Source: Xylanimonas ulmi
GTDB taxonomy: Bacteria > Actinomycetota > Actinomycetes > Actinomycetales > Cellulomonadaceae
Assembly (NCBI RefSeq): GCF_004216535.1
Contig: NZ_SGWX01000001.1
Coordinates: forward strand, 2,356,001 to 2,420,000
Length of the DNA stretch: 64,000 nt
Direction: 5' to 3'
Part shown: piece by piece, positions 49,277-58,437 of the stretch
How positions within the stretch are numbered: position 1 is the stretch's first letter
Layout of the letters: each line of letters begins with the position of its first letter
Position numbers and translations under genes: made by a program
The notes under the pieces: model-generated
What the model was told of the DNA's origin: nothing
Seen by the model: only the letters and a program-made list of their open reading frames with translations
The model's database searches: none

Positions 49277-51412
49277 ATGCCAGGCGGCGGGACGAGCGGC
49301 GGCGGGTCGGCACACGACCACGAACCGCGCACGATGCGCGTCGCCGGGCTGGACGTCCCCGTGGTGACCGCGAGCGCCGTCGTCGTCGGCACGGGGTCGG
49401 CGGGGTATTGCGCGGCGGCGCGCCTGGCGCAGCTCGGGATGCGCGACGTCGTCATGGTGGCCGACAAGGTCAACGCGGGCGCGAGCCGCAACGCGGGCTC
49501 GGACAAGCAGACCTACTACAAGCTCACGCTCTCGGGCGGTGAGCCGGACTCGGTGCGCGAGATGGCGCAGACGTTGTTCGCGGGCGGCGCGATGGACGGC
49601 GACAACGCGCTGGCCGAGGCGGCGCTGTCGGCGCGCGCGTTCCTCCACCTGGTGGACCTGGGGGTGCCGTTCCCGCAGAACCGGTTCGGGGAGTTCGTGG
49701 GGTACAAGACGGACCACGACCCGCGCCAGCGGGCGACGTCGGTCGGCCCCTACACCTCGCGCACCATGGTCGAGCGGCTGGAGGCCCGTGTGCGCGCCGA
49801 CGGCGCCCGCGTGCTCGACCGGTGCCGCGTGGTCGACGTGGTCACCGCGCCCGACGATGCCGGCGGGCGCCGCGTCGTCGGGCTGCTGGTGCTGCGCACC
49901 GACGTTCCGCACGACGGCGCCGCGAGCCCTTGGCTGCTGCTGCGCTGCGCGAGCCTCGTCTATGCGACCGGCGGCCCCGCCGGGATGTACGCCACGCGCG
50001 TGTTCCCGAACGGCCAGTGGGGCGCCGCGGGCGCCGCGCTGCGGGCCGGGGTGCGCGGCAAGAACCTCACCGAGTGGCAGTTCGGGCTGGCCTCGACCCA
50101 TCCACGCTGGAACGTGTCGGGGACCTACATGCAGGTGCTCCCCCGGTTCGTGTCGACCGACGCCGACGGCGGGGATGAGCGCGAGTTCCTCACCGAGGCG
50201 ATCGACGACTACGGGCGCCTGCTCTCGCTGGTGTTCCTCAAGGGCTACCAGTGGCCGTTCGACGTCCGCAAGGCGCGCGACGGGTCCTCGCTCATCGACC
50301 TGCTCGTCTACCGCGAGACCGTGCTGCGCGGGCGGCGCGTGTTCCTCGACTTCCGCCGCAACCCTGTGCGCGAGCGCCTCGACCCGTCCGCGCTGAGCGC
50401 CGAGGCGCGGGACTACCTCGACCGCGCGGGGGTGCTGTTCGGCACACCCGTCGAGCGACTGCGGCGCATGAACGATCCCGCCTACCGGTTCTACCTGGAG
50501 CGCAACCCGTACCTCGACCTGGAGCGCGACCTGCTCGAGGTCGACGTGTGCGCGCAGCACAACAACGGCGGGCTCGTCGTCGACGCGTGGTGGCAGTCGA
50601 ACGTCGCGGGGCTCTTCCCCGTGGGCGAGGCCGCCGGGGCGCACGGCGTCTACCGGCCGGGCGGCGCCGCGCTCAACTCCGGGCAGGTCGGCGCGATGCG
50701 GGCGGCGCAGTTCATCGCGGCCCGGCGTGCGGGCGGAGCGGTTGTCGGCGACGCCGGCGTCGGCGGTGCGGACCGCGCGGGGGTGCTCGACGACGGCGCG
50801 TTCGCGGCGGCGTCGTCGTCCACGCTGGCCGCGGCACAAGCGCTCACCGAGGCGGCGACCGCCCGCGCGGCCGCGGGGACGCCCGACAACACCGGCGACC
50901 TGCTGCGCGAGGTGCAGCGCCTCATGAGCGCCAAGGCCGGGCCGGTGCGCTCGGAGCGGTCCATCCGCGAGGCGCTGGACCAGGTGCGCGACTGGCTCGC
51001 CGGCTACGGCGAGACCGTGAGCGCGGACGGCGGATCACGCCGCTCGGTCGACCGCGTCTTCCTGGTGCGCGACATCCTCACCAGCGCGTACGTGTACCTG
51101 TCGGCGATGGCCGACTACCTCGCCCACGGCGGGCGCTCGCGCGGCTCGGTGCTCTACACCGACGCCATGGGAGGACTGCCGCGTGTCGGCCACGGGCCGC
51201 ACGCGCGCGACGAACTCGACCTGCCCGAGGCGTTCCGCCTCACGCTCGACGACGGCGCCCTCGACGACCAGGTGCAGGAGGTCGCGCTCACGCCCGGCGA
51301 AGGGGCGGGCGAGGTGACGTTCACCTGGCGGGCGCGCCGGCCGATCCCCGAGGGCGGCGACTTCTTCGAGAACGTGTGGCGGGAGTTCCGCGAGCACGGG
51401 AACGTCTGGTGA
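49277..51412 (+). CDS. FAD-dependent oxidoreductase, fumarate reductase flavoprotein-like
   Basis: A flavoprotein of about 711 residues. The dinucleotide motif is AVVVGTGSAGYCAAARLAQL near residue 35, followed by GASRNAGSDKQTYYKL, which takes the place of the SxxSxGG region of succinate dehydrogenase relatives. A second FAD contact is VYATGGPAGMY, and the C-terminal AGAHGVYRPGGAALNSGQVG is typical of FAD_binding_2 proteins. The size exceeds ordinary family members (about 550); a C-terminal helical tail of about 150 residues includes RSERSIREALDQVRDWLAGY. ATG 49277 with GGAGG is chosen; GTG 49259 overlapping the SDR stop is the alternative. The substrate is unknown. Confidence 0.88.
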   Translation: MPGGGTSGGGSAHDHEPRTMRVAGLDVPVVTASAVVVGTGSAGYCAAARLAQLGMRDVVMVADKVNAGASRNAGSDKQTYYKLTLSGGEPDSVREMAQTLFAGGAMDGDNALAEAALSARAFLHLVDLGVPFPQNRFGEFVGYKTDHDPRQRATSVGPYTSRTMVERLEARVRADGARVLDRCRVVDVVTAPDDAGGRRVVGLLVLRTDVPHDGAASPWLLLRCASLVYATGGPAGMYATRVFPNGQWGAAGAALRAGVRGKNLTEWQFGLASTHPRWNVSGTYMQVLPRFVSTDADGGDEREFLTEAIDDYGRLLSLVFLKGYQWPFDVRKARDGSSLIDLLVYRETVLRGRRVFLDFRRNPVRERLDPSALSAEARDYLDRAGVLFGTPVERLRRMNDPAYRFYLERNPYLDLERDLLEVDVCAQHNNGGLVVDAWWQSNVAGLFPVGEAAGAHGVYRPGGAALNSGQVGAMRAAQFIAARRAGGAVVGDAGVGGADRAGVLDDGAFAAASSSTLAAAQALTEAATARAAAGTPDNTGDLLREVQRLMSAKAGPVRSERSIREALDQVRDWLAGYGETVSADGGSRRSVDRVFLVRDILTSAYVYLSAMADYLAHGGRSRGSVLYTDAMGGLPRVGHGPHARDELDLPEAFRLTLDDGALDDQVQEVALTPGEGAGEVTFTWRARRPIPEGGDFFENVWREFREHGNVW

Positions 51413-51465
51413 CGCCCACGTGCATGGCGGGCGTGCGCGGGCTGGCGCGTGAGGTGGTCGCCGAT

Positions 51466-51496
51466 TTGGAGAACCGGGCGGGGCGGGTGCTAACCT
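51466..51496 (+). promoter_or_regulatory. Putative tRNA-Ala promoter
   Basis: TTGGAG (51466) and TAACCT (51491-51496) are spaced 19 bp; the -10 box lies 12 nt before the tRNA 5' end. Confidence 0.4.
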
Positions 51497-51508
51497 AGGC
51501 CACGCCTT

Positions 51509-51581
51509 GGGGCTATGGCGCAGTTGGTAGCGCGTCTCGTTCGCAATGAGAAGGTCGGGGGTTCGAATCCCCCTAGCTCCA
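51509..51581 (+). tRNA. tRNA-Ala (anticodon CGC)
   Basis: A full cloverleaf can be drawn: acceptor GGGGCTA/TAGCTCC with one G-U pair, D arm GCGC-AGTTGGTA-GCGC, anticodon stem TCTCG/TGAGA around TTCGCAA giving anticodon CGC, and T arm GGGGG-TTCGAAT-CCCCC. A73 is at 51581; CCA is not encoded. The 3' side begins a region rich in gene relics, a usual integration site. Confidence 0.96.
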
Positions 51582-51589
51582 CACCTGAG

Positions 51590-51629
51590 AAGCCGTTGAT
51601 CCGCACACGAGTGCAGGTCAGCGGCTTTT
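51590..51629 (+). terminator. tRNA terminator hairpin
   Basis: Arms at 51590-51606 and 51611-51627 pair over about 17 bp, with two wobble pairs, around the loop ACGA. TTTT runs from the end of the second arm to 51629. It lies 9 nt beyond the tRNA. Confidence 0.75.
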
Positions 51630-51708
51630 CGCATGCTTCGGCGGACACCAACCGAAGGACGGGGTGGCCCCTGGGCGGTACGCGGGAGACGCCGCGACCC
51701 CTTGGCGC

Positions 51709-51939
51709 CACGATCGCACGGTATGCCTCGTTCCTCGCGCTCTTCCGCGAGTTCGACGGGTACGTCGAGCACTTCCTGCCTCACGATCTCATCCAAGGTG
51801 TCTCGCAGGCCCGCCTCTTCGTACCGTGCGTGCCTTCGACCGGTCTGCCCTGCCACGAGACATCGGCGAGTACCGTGCGTTCCGGGGACAACTCGATGGC
51901 GTTGGTCCAGGCGCGCAACGCACGCATCCGCCGACGAGG
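51709..51939 (+). pseudogene. Relic of a DUF6994-family gene
   Basis: Reading across three frames gives ATIARYASFLALFREFDGYV and EHFLPHDLI, then AFDRSALPRDIGEYRAFRGQ, then ARNARIRRRG. This order matches the C-terminal part of DUF6994 proteins (LFxxFxGYVDFFLLQDLV, PFD, ALP, ARNRRI). At least two frameshifts separate the pieces and the N-terminal two thirds are missing. It is a dead fragment immediately behind the tRNA gene. Confidence 0.6.
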
Positions 51940-52480
51940 AAGCGACCGCGGCACTTGTCTGCGGCCGCTGGCCCAGATCGTCTTCGCAGAGGTGACCCGC
52001 TCCATCGACGGGCCGTTCGCCACGGTCAGTGGCGAGGACGTGGAAGACGTCAGCGATCCGGGCGGCTCGGCCGCGGTCCGGGACGCGTGGGTCGCTCTGC
52101 GCGACGCCATGCGATCTGTGCTCGATGCCACGACGCTCCCGAACGCCGACGCATGGCAGACCATGTCTACCGGCGCAGTGTCGTCCGCGCGGCGGCGCGC
52201 GGAGACGACTGAGGACAGGGATCCAGATCTCACAGTCTGAGATCCTTCGGCGTTGTTGAATGCTCTGCTCAACTTCGCCTTACTGTCCCGCGTCATGAGG
52301 GCTTCGCGTCGCACTAACCCCACTCGCCAGCGGCACCTGACCGTCGGCCGTCGCTGTTGCAGCTGAGCGCGACCGCGGCCCTCGCCCGCACGCGGGCACC
52401 CCCAACCCTGGGAGCTGACTCCTCTTGTCTGTGCTTCGCCATGCCCATTTTCGGGCGCCTGGCACCGCGGAAGGCCCGCG
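51940..52480. other. Region without an intact gene, probably decayed
   Basis: No convincing gene is seen. One frame gives LAQIVFAEVTRSIDGPFATV and then DVEDVSDPGGSAAVRDAWVA, which reads like a protein fragment, but I cannot assign a family or a start. At 52226-52244 the 19-bp inverted repeat GATCTCA-CAGTC-TGAGATC could be an old terminator or element end. The rest shows nothing recognisable. Confidence 0.4.
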
Positions 52481-52998
52481 ATGACGTCCGAGAGCCCGAG
52501 CCGGGTCGTAGCGCTCGTCGGCAACTCGGGCCCCGCATCCCGGACCCAATCTGCGGCCGGGGCCGTCGCCGCGCATCGCGGGTCGGCTCCGCTTGCCCGA
52601 CAAGCACCTGACGATCGACGTGGCCGACCAGGTCTTCGCTGCCCGCGCCCGCACACGGAGATCGCGTCACGGATCGCGTCCCGGGCGCGTCTGCTCATCG
52701 TCGCCACCCCGGTTTACAAGGCGTCCGACAAAGGTCTGCTCAAGGCGTTCCTCGACCCCTACGGTTCGCGCGGCTTGGATGGTGTGCGGATGGTCCCGCT
52801 CGTCGTTTCGGCCCGGCGCACGGGATCGCTGGTGATGCGCACCTGCTGCCCCTGCTCACCGAACTGGGTGCGGACGCCTCGAGCCGCTCCCTGGCGCTGC
52901 TCGAGCACGACCTCGCGGACGTGCAGGCCGCTGCGGACGACTGGTTCGACGCCGCGCGGCCCTGGTCGGTCCCTCGAGCGAACAAGGCAGCGACATGA
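52481..52998 (+). pseudogene. Broken NADPH-dependent FMN reductase (SsuE/MsuE-like)
   Basis: Starts at ATG 52481 with SRVVALVGNSGPASRT, continues in the +1 frame with LPDKHLTIDVADQVFAA, returns with IASRARLLIVATPVYKASDK and GLLKAFLDPYG, and ends in the third frame with LLPLLTELGADASS and DDWFDAARPWSV. ATPVYKASDKGLLKAFLD is a hallmark of flavodoxin-like FMN reductases that feed reduced FMN to two-component monooxygenases. Three frameshifts and loss of internal segments inactivate it. The final TGA overlaps the ATG of the next relic (ATGA), preserving the ancestral operon junction. Confidence 0.82.
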
Positions 52999-53190
52999 CG
53001 ACGACGCAGACCGCGTCGGCAACGCTGAGCGCCGATGCGTTCAGAGCGGTGCTCCGCGGGCGTCGCCGCGATCACCACGACGCACGCCGGCTGGCCGGTT
53101 GAGTTCACCGCGACATCGGTGATCTCGGTGTCGGCCGAACCGCCGCCACCACCGCATCGAACAGAGGCGATAGCGCGCCGGCGGCGAGCG
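52995..53190 (+). pseudogene. Broken flavin reductase (DIM6/NTAB-like) gene
   Basis: ATG 52995 begins TTTQTASATLSADAFRAVLR but shifts frame and stops at 53100. The neighbouring frame continues AGVAAITTTHAGWPVEFTAT and SVISVSAEPP, the standard N-terminal third of flavin reductase-like domain proteins. The remaining two thirds are missing; after about 53150 only low-complexity sequence is left. Right edge is approximate. Confidence 0.8.
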
Positions 53191-53229
53191 AGCCCAGCAG
53201 TCTCCGCGGGTCGCACCGACCCTCGGCGT

Positions 53230-53239
53230 CCCCCCCCCC
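53230..53239 (+). repeat. C10 homopolymer upstream of ABC binding protein
   Basis: Ten consecutive C bases lie about 10 nt before the GGAGGAG ribosome-binding site of the gene at 53261. Such tracts can slip; an assembly error is also possible. Confidence 0.6.
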
Positions 53240-53260
53240 GCACGTTCCAGGAGGAGTGTC

Positions 53261-54877
53261 GTGTTCTCACTGCGTCAAAGAGGAAGGTGGCGGCTGCTGG
53301 CCGCCGCAGCACTGGTGGCCGTACTCGCGTCGTCCTGCTCGACCGGCGCCGGCGCCGCCTCGGCCCCGACGGCTGAGGCCGACAAGGCGGGCGGGACCCT
53401 GAACATCGGGCTGAGCTTCGAGCCCAACGGTGTCGACGCCGCCGTCGTGAACCAGGTGTGGCGCACCGTCGCTCGGGCGCTGACGGACTCGCTGGTGTTC
53501 TTCAACCCGGAGACCAAGAAGGTCGAGCCCTGGCTCGCCACCAAGTGGACCGTCGAGGACTCGCGCATCTACACGTTCACGTTGCGCGACGACGTCACCT
53601 TCCACGACGGCACCAAGCTCACGTCGGAGGTGGTGAAGGAGAACTTCGAGAGCCTCGCCCGCCCGGGGATCCACTCCAGCGCCAAGACGATCGTCGAGGG
53701 CATCAAGGAGATCCGGACGCCGTCGGAGAACGTGGTCGTCGTCGAGTTCGAGGAGCCGAACGCCGCCTTCCTCGTCAACCTCTCCCGCGCCCATGCGGGG
53801 ATCGTCTCCGCCAAGACGGCCGAGGCGCCCGTCGAGGAGCGGCAGAAGGCCATCGACGGCTCGGGCCCGTTCTACCTCGCGGAGTACACGCCGAACCAGC
53901 GCATCGTCCTCAAGAAGCGCGAGGACTACGACTGGGCGCCGGCGTACTTCAAGCGGTCCGGCCCCGCTTACCTCGACGAGGTGGTCTACAAGATCATCCC
54001 CGAGGACAGCGTGCGCAACGGTGCCGTCATCGGCGGTGAGGAGCTGCAGTTCATCTACTGGGTCAACGCGAAGTACGTCCCCCAACTCAAGGCGGCGGGC
54101 CTGACAATCTCCGAGACGGTCAACCCGGCGACAGGGACCGAGTGGCCCGTCAACACGTCCTCGAAGTTCCTCAAGGACGTCCGCGTCCGGCAGGCGCTGC
54201 AGCACGGAATCGACCGGGAGGAGTTCACCAAGCTCGCCTCGGGCGGCTATGACAAGGTCGCCACCGGCCCGCTCAGCAAGGCGAACCCGTTCTACTCTGA
54301 CCAGAGCCAGTACCTCACCTACGACCCGGACCTGTCGAAGAAGCTGCTCGACGAGGCCGGTTGGTCGACAATCGGTCCCGACGGCATCCGCGTGAACGCC
54401 GCCGGGGAGCGGCTCTCGCTCAGATTTCCTCGCGACGGCGCCGCCGAGCAGGTGGTGCAGGAGCAGTGGAAGAAGTTGGGCATCGAGCTCGTACTCGACC
54501 CGCCGCTGCCTGCCGAGGCGAACGAGAAGCTGCTCTCGGGCGAGTACGACCTCGCGTACTGGTACCACTCGACCCCCGACGCCGACGTGTTGCGCGCCAA
54601 CTACGGCGTCGCCACCGGCTCGAACCGCTCGTTCATCGGGAGGAACGATGCGCGCGGGCAGGAGCTGGACAAGCTGCTGCAGCAGCAGAACACCGTCAGC
54701 GACCCCGCTCAGCGGCAGGCGGTCGTCGACAAGGCGTCGCAGATCCTCGTCGAGGACGCGTACGAGCTGCCGATCGTCAACGACACCGACATCTGGGCCT
54801 ACCAGCCGTCCGTCCACGACATCAAGGCCGTCGGGCTCGACCAGTACCTCTACAGCGCCTGGCTCTCGGACAAGTAG
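53261..54877 (+). CDS. Family 5 ABC substrate-binding lipoprotein (peptide/organosulfur type)
   Basis: A 538-residue DppA/OppA-class binding protein. The signal peptide ends at lipobox ASSC near residue 26. The mature part shows GGTLNIGLSFEPNGVDAAVV, WTVEDSRIYTFTLRDDVTFH and LTYDPDLSKKLLDEAGW, all typical of SBP_bac_5. GTG 53261 follows a strong GGAGGAG. It leads an operon with DppB- and DppC-like permeases, a fused ATPase and two monooxygenases. This setting suggests import of an organosulfur compound rather than peptides. Confidence 0.92.
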   Translation: MFSLRQRGRWRLLAAAALVAVLASSCSTGAGAASAPTAEADKAGGTLNIGLSFEPNGVDAAVVNQVWRTVARALTDSLVFFNPETKKVEPWLATKWTVEDSRIYTFTLRDDVTFHDGTKLTSEVVKENFESLARPGIHSSAKTIVEGIKEIRTPSENVVVVEFEEPNAAFLVNLSRAHAGIVSAKTAEAPVEERQKAIDGSGPFYLAEYTPNQRIVLKKREDYDWAPAYFKRSGPAYLDEVVYKIIPEDSVRNGAVIGGEELQFIYWVNAKYVPQLKAAGLTISETVNPATGTEWPVNTSSKFLKDVRVRQALQHGIDREEFTKLASGGYDKVATGPLSKANPFYSDQSQYLTYDPDLSKKLLDEAGWSTIGPDGIRVNAAGERLSLRFPRDGAAEQVVQEQWKKLGIELVLDPPLPAEANEKLLSGEYDLAYWYHSTPDADVLRANYGVATGSNRSFIGRNDARGQELDKLLQQQNTVSDPAQRQAVVDKASQILVEDAYELPIVNDTDIWAYQPSVHDIKAVGLDQYLYSAWLSDK

Positions 54878-54883
54878 GCAGCG

Positions 54884-55828
54884 ATGGCACCCATGGTGAG
54901 GTACGTCTTCGAGCGGTTGGGCTACGCCGCGATCGTGGTCTGGGGAGCGTTCACCGGAGCGTTCTTCCTGCTGTACATCGTCCCCGGTGACGCAGCGGGC
55001 GGCCTCACCATGGGCGCCTCCGGCGGTGACGTCGAGAAGCTGCTCGCCGAACAGCGGCAGCTGCTCGGCCTGGACCGCCCCGTTCTGGTGCAGTACTGGG
55101 ACGCGCTGTCCGGCGCGGTGAACGGCGACTTCGGTGACAGCATCTACCAGCGCCGGCCCGCCGTCGACGTGTTCTTCGAAGCCTTTCCGGCCACGCTGCA
55201 GCTGGCGTTCCTCGGTCTCGCGTTGGCCGTCGTGCTGGGGGTCACTCTCTCGGTGGTGATCGAGCTCACGAGCTGGCGCTGGCTGCGCGAGACGCTCGTG
55301 TCCCTCCCGCCCGTCGCCGTGTCCCTACCGCCGTTCGTCGTCGCGCTGCTGCTGGTGCAGGTCGTGGCGTTCAAGCTCGGCTGGATCGACGCGTTCGGGG
55401 ACAAGACTCTCCTCGGGCTGCTGGTCGCGTCGCTGTCCATCGCTGTGGCGGGCGGCGGCACCGTCGCGCAACTCCTGACGGCGAACCTGCGCGGCGCGCT
55501 CTCGTCGCCGTACATCGAGTCGGCGCGCAACTGGGGGCTGAGCCGGTTCGACGTCGTCGTCCGGCACGCGCTGCGCAACGCGGCGCTGCCCGTGATCACA
55601 GCGCTGGGCACCCTGATCGGCGTGATGGTGGGCGGCACGGTCCTCACCGAGACCGTCTTCTCCCGCGTGGGCGTCGGGAGGCTCATCGTCGACTCCGTCA
55701 ACGGCCGTGACATGCCCGTCGTCCTCATCGCCGTGACGGTCTCCGCGCTGATCTTCGTGACGGTCAACTTTGTCGTCGACCTGATCTACCCGGTCGTCGA
55801 CAAGCGCATCCGGATGGAGGCCCGATGA
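54884..55828 (+). CDS. ABC transporter permease, DppB-like
   Basis: A 314-residue permease with about six helices (LGYAAIVVWGAFTGAFFLLY first), the DppB-type YWDALSGAVNGDFGDSIYQR loop, and the EAA region SARNWGLSRFDVVVRHALRN near residue 215. ATG 54884 lies 6 nt after the binding-protein stop; ATG 54893 is also possible. It partners the DppC-like permease. Confidence 0.92.
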   Translation: MAPMVRYVFERLGYAAIVVWGAFTGAFFLLYIVPGDAAGGLTMGASGGDVEKLLAEQRQLLGLDRPVLVQYWDALSGAVNGDFGDSIYQRRPAVDVFFEAFPATLQLAFLGLALAVVLGVTLSVVIELTSWRWLRETLVSLPPVAVSLPPFVVALLLVQVVAFKLGWIDAFGDKTLLGLLVASLSIAVAGGGTVAQLLTANLRGALSSPYIESARNWGLSRFDVVVRHALRNAALPVITALGTLIGVMVGGTVLTETVFSRVGVGRLIVDSVNGRDMPVVLIAVTVSALIFVTVNFVVDLIYPVVDKRIRMEAR

Positions 55829-56745
55829 GCACCCTCGACGCCAGGGAGGCGATCGTCCTCGACGTCACGGTCGAGCCGCCGGTCGGCGAGACGGAGCGCA
55901 CCGGGCGAGCCACCCGCGTACGCCGGCGGATCGCCAGCATTCTGCGCACCCCGAGCCTGCTTGTCGCGTACGCGTGGCTGGCGCTGGTGCTCGCCGCCGC
56001 GATCGCACCGGCACTGTTCACCAGCGGAAACCCGCTCACGCAGGACGGCGACGCCATGCTGCTCGCACCCAGCGGGCACCACCTCTTCGGCACCGACGAC
56101 CTCGGGCGCGACCAGTTCACCCGGACCGTCTACGGCACGCAACTGTCGATCAAGGCGGCAGTCGTCGCGGTGCTGATCGGCCTCGCTGGCGGCTCGTTCA
56201 TCGGTCTCGTCGCGGGCGCGATCCGCGGCTGGCTCGACAACGTCCTCATGCGCGCGATCGACATCATGCTCGCGGTCCCGAGCCTCATCGTGTCGCTCGC
56301 GATCATCTCCGCCCTCGGGCACGGCACGATGAACATTGCCATCGCCATCGGGATCAACAGCACGGCCAGCTTCGCGCGCCTCATGCGCTCGGAGGTGCTG
56401 AAGATCGGCAGTGCCAAGTACGTCGAGGCGTCGGTGTTCGCCGGGCACGGCTACGCCTACCGGCTGCTGCGCCATGTCATCCCCAACGCGTCCCGGTCCG
56501 TGCTCGCCTACGCGACCATGGAGATCGGCAGCGCCATCCTCACCGTCGCGTCGCTCAGCTTCCTGGGCCTCGGCGCTCCGCCGCCCACGCCGGAATGGGG
56601 CCTCCTCGTGGCGCAGGGCCGCACCTTCATCGCCACCGAGTGGTGGATCAGCCTCCTGCCCGGCCTCGTCATCGTCATGTCCGTGCTGGCCATCTATCGC
56701 GTCGGACGGTCGCTCAACCGAGGGAGGACGAGTGTCGTCGCCTGA
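55825..56745 (+). CDS. ABC transporter permease, DppC-like
   Basis: A 306-residue permease with LLAPSGHHLFGTDDLGRDQF, the classic DppC loop, and YVEASVFAGHGYAYRLLRHV as EAA motif. ATG 55825 overlaps the DppB-like stop by 4 nt. The last 14 nt overlap the ATPase gene. Confidence 0.92.
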   Translation: MSTLDAREAIVLDVTVEPPVGETERTGRATRVRRRIASILRTPSLLVAYAWLALVLAAAIAPALFTSGNPLTQDGDAMLLAPSGHHLFGTDDLGRDQFTRTVYGTQLSIKAAVVAVLIGLAGGSFIGLVAGAIRGWLDNVLMRAIDIMLAVPSLIVSLAIISALGHGTMNIAIAIGINSTASFARLMRSEVLKIGSAKYVEASVFAGHGYAYRLLRHVIPNASRSVLAYATMEIGSAILTVASLSFLGLGAPPPTPEWGLLVAQGRTFIATEWWISLLPGLVIVMSVLAIYRVGRSLNRGRTSVVA

Positions 56746-58405
56746 GACCACCACCCCAGACCCGTTGCTCCGACTCGAGTGCGTGAGCGTCGAGTTCGCC
56801 GTCCCCGGACGGGTGCCCGCCCGCGTCGTCGACGACGTCAGCATCTCGCTGCAGCCCGGCACGGTGCTCGCGCTCGTCGGCGAGTCCGGCTCGGGCAAGT
56901 CGACCCTCGGGCGTGCCGTCACCGGCACGATCGCCGAGAACGGCCGCATCACCTCCGGAACGGTGACGTTCGCGGGTCGCGCGCTGAACGGGCTGCCGGA
57001 ACGGGAGTACCGCGCCGTGCGCGGCCGGGAGATCGGGTACATCCCTCAGGACGCGCTCCTGGGCCTGAACCCGCTCCTGCCGGTGGGCCTCCAGGCCGGG
57101 GAACCGCTGCGGGCACACGGACTGGCGTCCAAGCGCGAGCGCCGCGAGCGCGTCGTCGATCTGTTCGCACAGGTCGGCCTGCGCGACCCCGGCAAGATCT
57201 ACGACGCCTACCCGCACGAGCTGTCCGGTGGCATGTGCCAGCGCGTTCTCATCGCGGCCGCGATGTCCACCCGACCGCGCCTGCTCGTCGCTGACGAGCC
57301 GACGACAGCCCTGGACGTCACCGTGCAGAAGACGATCCTCGACCTGCTCGGCGAGCTGGTCGAGAGCCACGACCTCGCCGTCCTCCTGGTCACCCACGAC
57401 CTGGGCATCGCGGCCGAGCGGGCCGACGAGATCGCCGTGCTCAAGGACGGCAGGCTGGTCCGCTCGGGCCGGACCACGGAGGTTGTCGCCGACCCGGGCG
57501 ACCCGTACACCACGCAACTGCTGCGCTCGTCGTCGCTGGGCTTCTCGGGCGTGGAGGCGGCCAGCGCGAGGGCAGGACGGCCGGCGGCGCTCGCGGCGGC
57601 CGACGCGCCTGTGGCCGTGAAGGCGGACGGGTTGTCGAAGACGTTCCGCGCCCGGCGCGGCCGCCCCCCGGTGACGGCCGTCGCCGACGCCAGCTTCGAG
57701 GTCCGGCGCGGCACGACGCTCGGCATCGTGGGCGAGTCCGGCTCGGGCAAGACGACGCTTGTCAGGCTGCTCGCCGGCCTCGCTTCGCCCGACGCCGGGC
57801 AGATCCTCGTCGGCGGCAAGCCCGTGGTGCACCACCGCCGGGGCGTGGGCCAGGCCGCGCTCTACCGCACGGTGCAGATGGTCTACCAGGATCCCTTCGC
57901 CTCGCTCGACCCGAGGGCGACGGTGCGCTCGATCCTGTCCGAGCCGCTGACCGGTCACAAGATCGGTGGCAGGAGGGAGCGAGCGCGGCGCATCGGCGAG
58001 CTCCTGGACCTGACCGGACTGCCGCCGACCGTCGCCGACCGCTACACCGCGGAGCTCTCCGGTGGCCAGCGCCAGCGGGTCGCGATCGCGCGCGCCCTGG
58101 CACCCGCACCCGAGGTGCTGGTCCTCGACGAGCCGGTCTCGGCGCTCGACGTCACGGTCCAGCGCCAGATCCTGGACCTGCTGCGCGACCTGCAGGACGA
58201 GCTGTCCCTCACCTACCTGTTCATCTCGCACGACCTCGGCGTCATCGCGGAGTTGTCCGACCAGCTCCTCGTCCTGCGTCACGGCGAGATCGTCGAGCGC
58301 GGCACTGCCATCGACGTCATCGCGAACCCTCAGACCGACTACGTCAAGACGCTGCTCGCGTCGATCCCCGGAGCAGCCCCGCACGCCACGGCGCCCGCAG
58401 CCTGA
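56732..58405 (+). CDS. Fused double ABC ATPase (DppD-DppF type)
   Basis: A 557-residue protein with two complete ATPase domains. The first (about 8-270) has [24 protein letters not shown] and [14 protein letters not shown]. The second (about 295-550) has [24 protein letters not shown] and [14 protein letters not shown]. Each carries its own switch His (VTHDLGIA and ISHDLGVI). GTG 56732 is supported by GGGAGG. It powers the DppBC-like channel; the fusion replaces two separate genes. Confidence 0.94.
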   Translation: MSSPETTTPDPLLRLECVSVEFAVPGRVPARVVDDVSISLQPGTVLALVGESGSGKSTLGRAVTGTIAENGRITSGTVTFAGRALNGLPEREYRAVRGREIGYIPQDALLGLNPLLPVGLQAGEPLRAHGLASKRERRERVVDLFAQVGLRDPGKIYDAYPHELSGGMCQRVLIAAAMSTRPRLLVADEPTTALDVTVQKTILDLLGELVESHDLAVLLVTHDLGIAAERADEIAVLKDGRLVRSGRTTEVVADPGDPYTTQLLRSSSLGFSGVEAASARAGRPAALAAADAPVAVKADGLSKTFRARRGRPPVTAVADASFEVRRGTTLGIVGESGSGKTTLVRLLAGLASPDAGQILVGGKPVVHHRRGVGQAALYRTVQMVYQDPFASLDPRATVRSILSEPLTGHKIGGRRERARRIGELLDLTGLPPTVADRYTAELSGGQRQRVAIARALAPAPEVLVLDEPVSALDVTVQRQILDLLRDLQDELSLTYLFISHDLGVIAELSDQLLVLRHGEIVERGTAIDVIANPQTDYVKTLLASIPGAAPHATAPAA

Positions 58406-58437
58406 CTCGCGTGCGCACCGAACGAAAGGAACCTCAC

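Noticed and set aside
51515-52240. Open frame starting inside the tRNA-Ala gene
   Set aside because: The first 25 codons are the tRNA itself. Only the fragment around 51.7 kb resembles a protein family, and it continues in other frames, so this is a relic and not a gene.
52481-53190. Frameshifts explained only as sequencing errors
   Set aside because: Several shifts plus missing internal and C-terminal segments occur in two neighbouring relics and again in the integrase relic, while nearby genes are clean. Decay is more likely, although re-sequencing would settle it.
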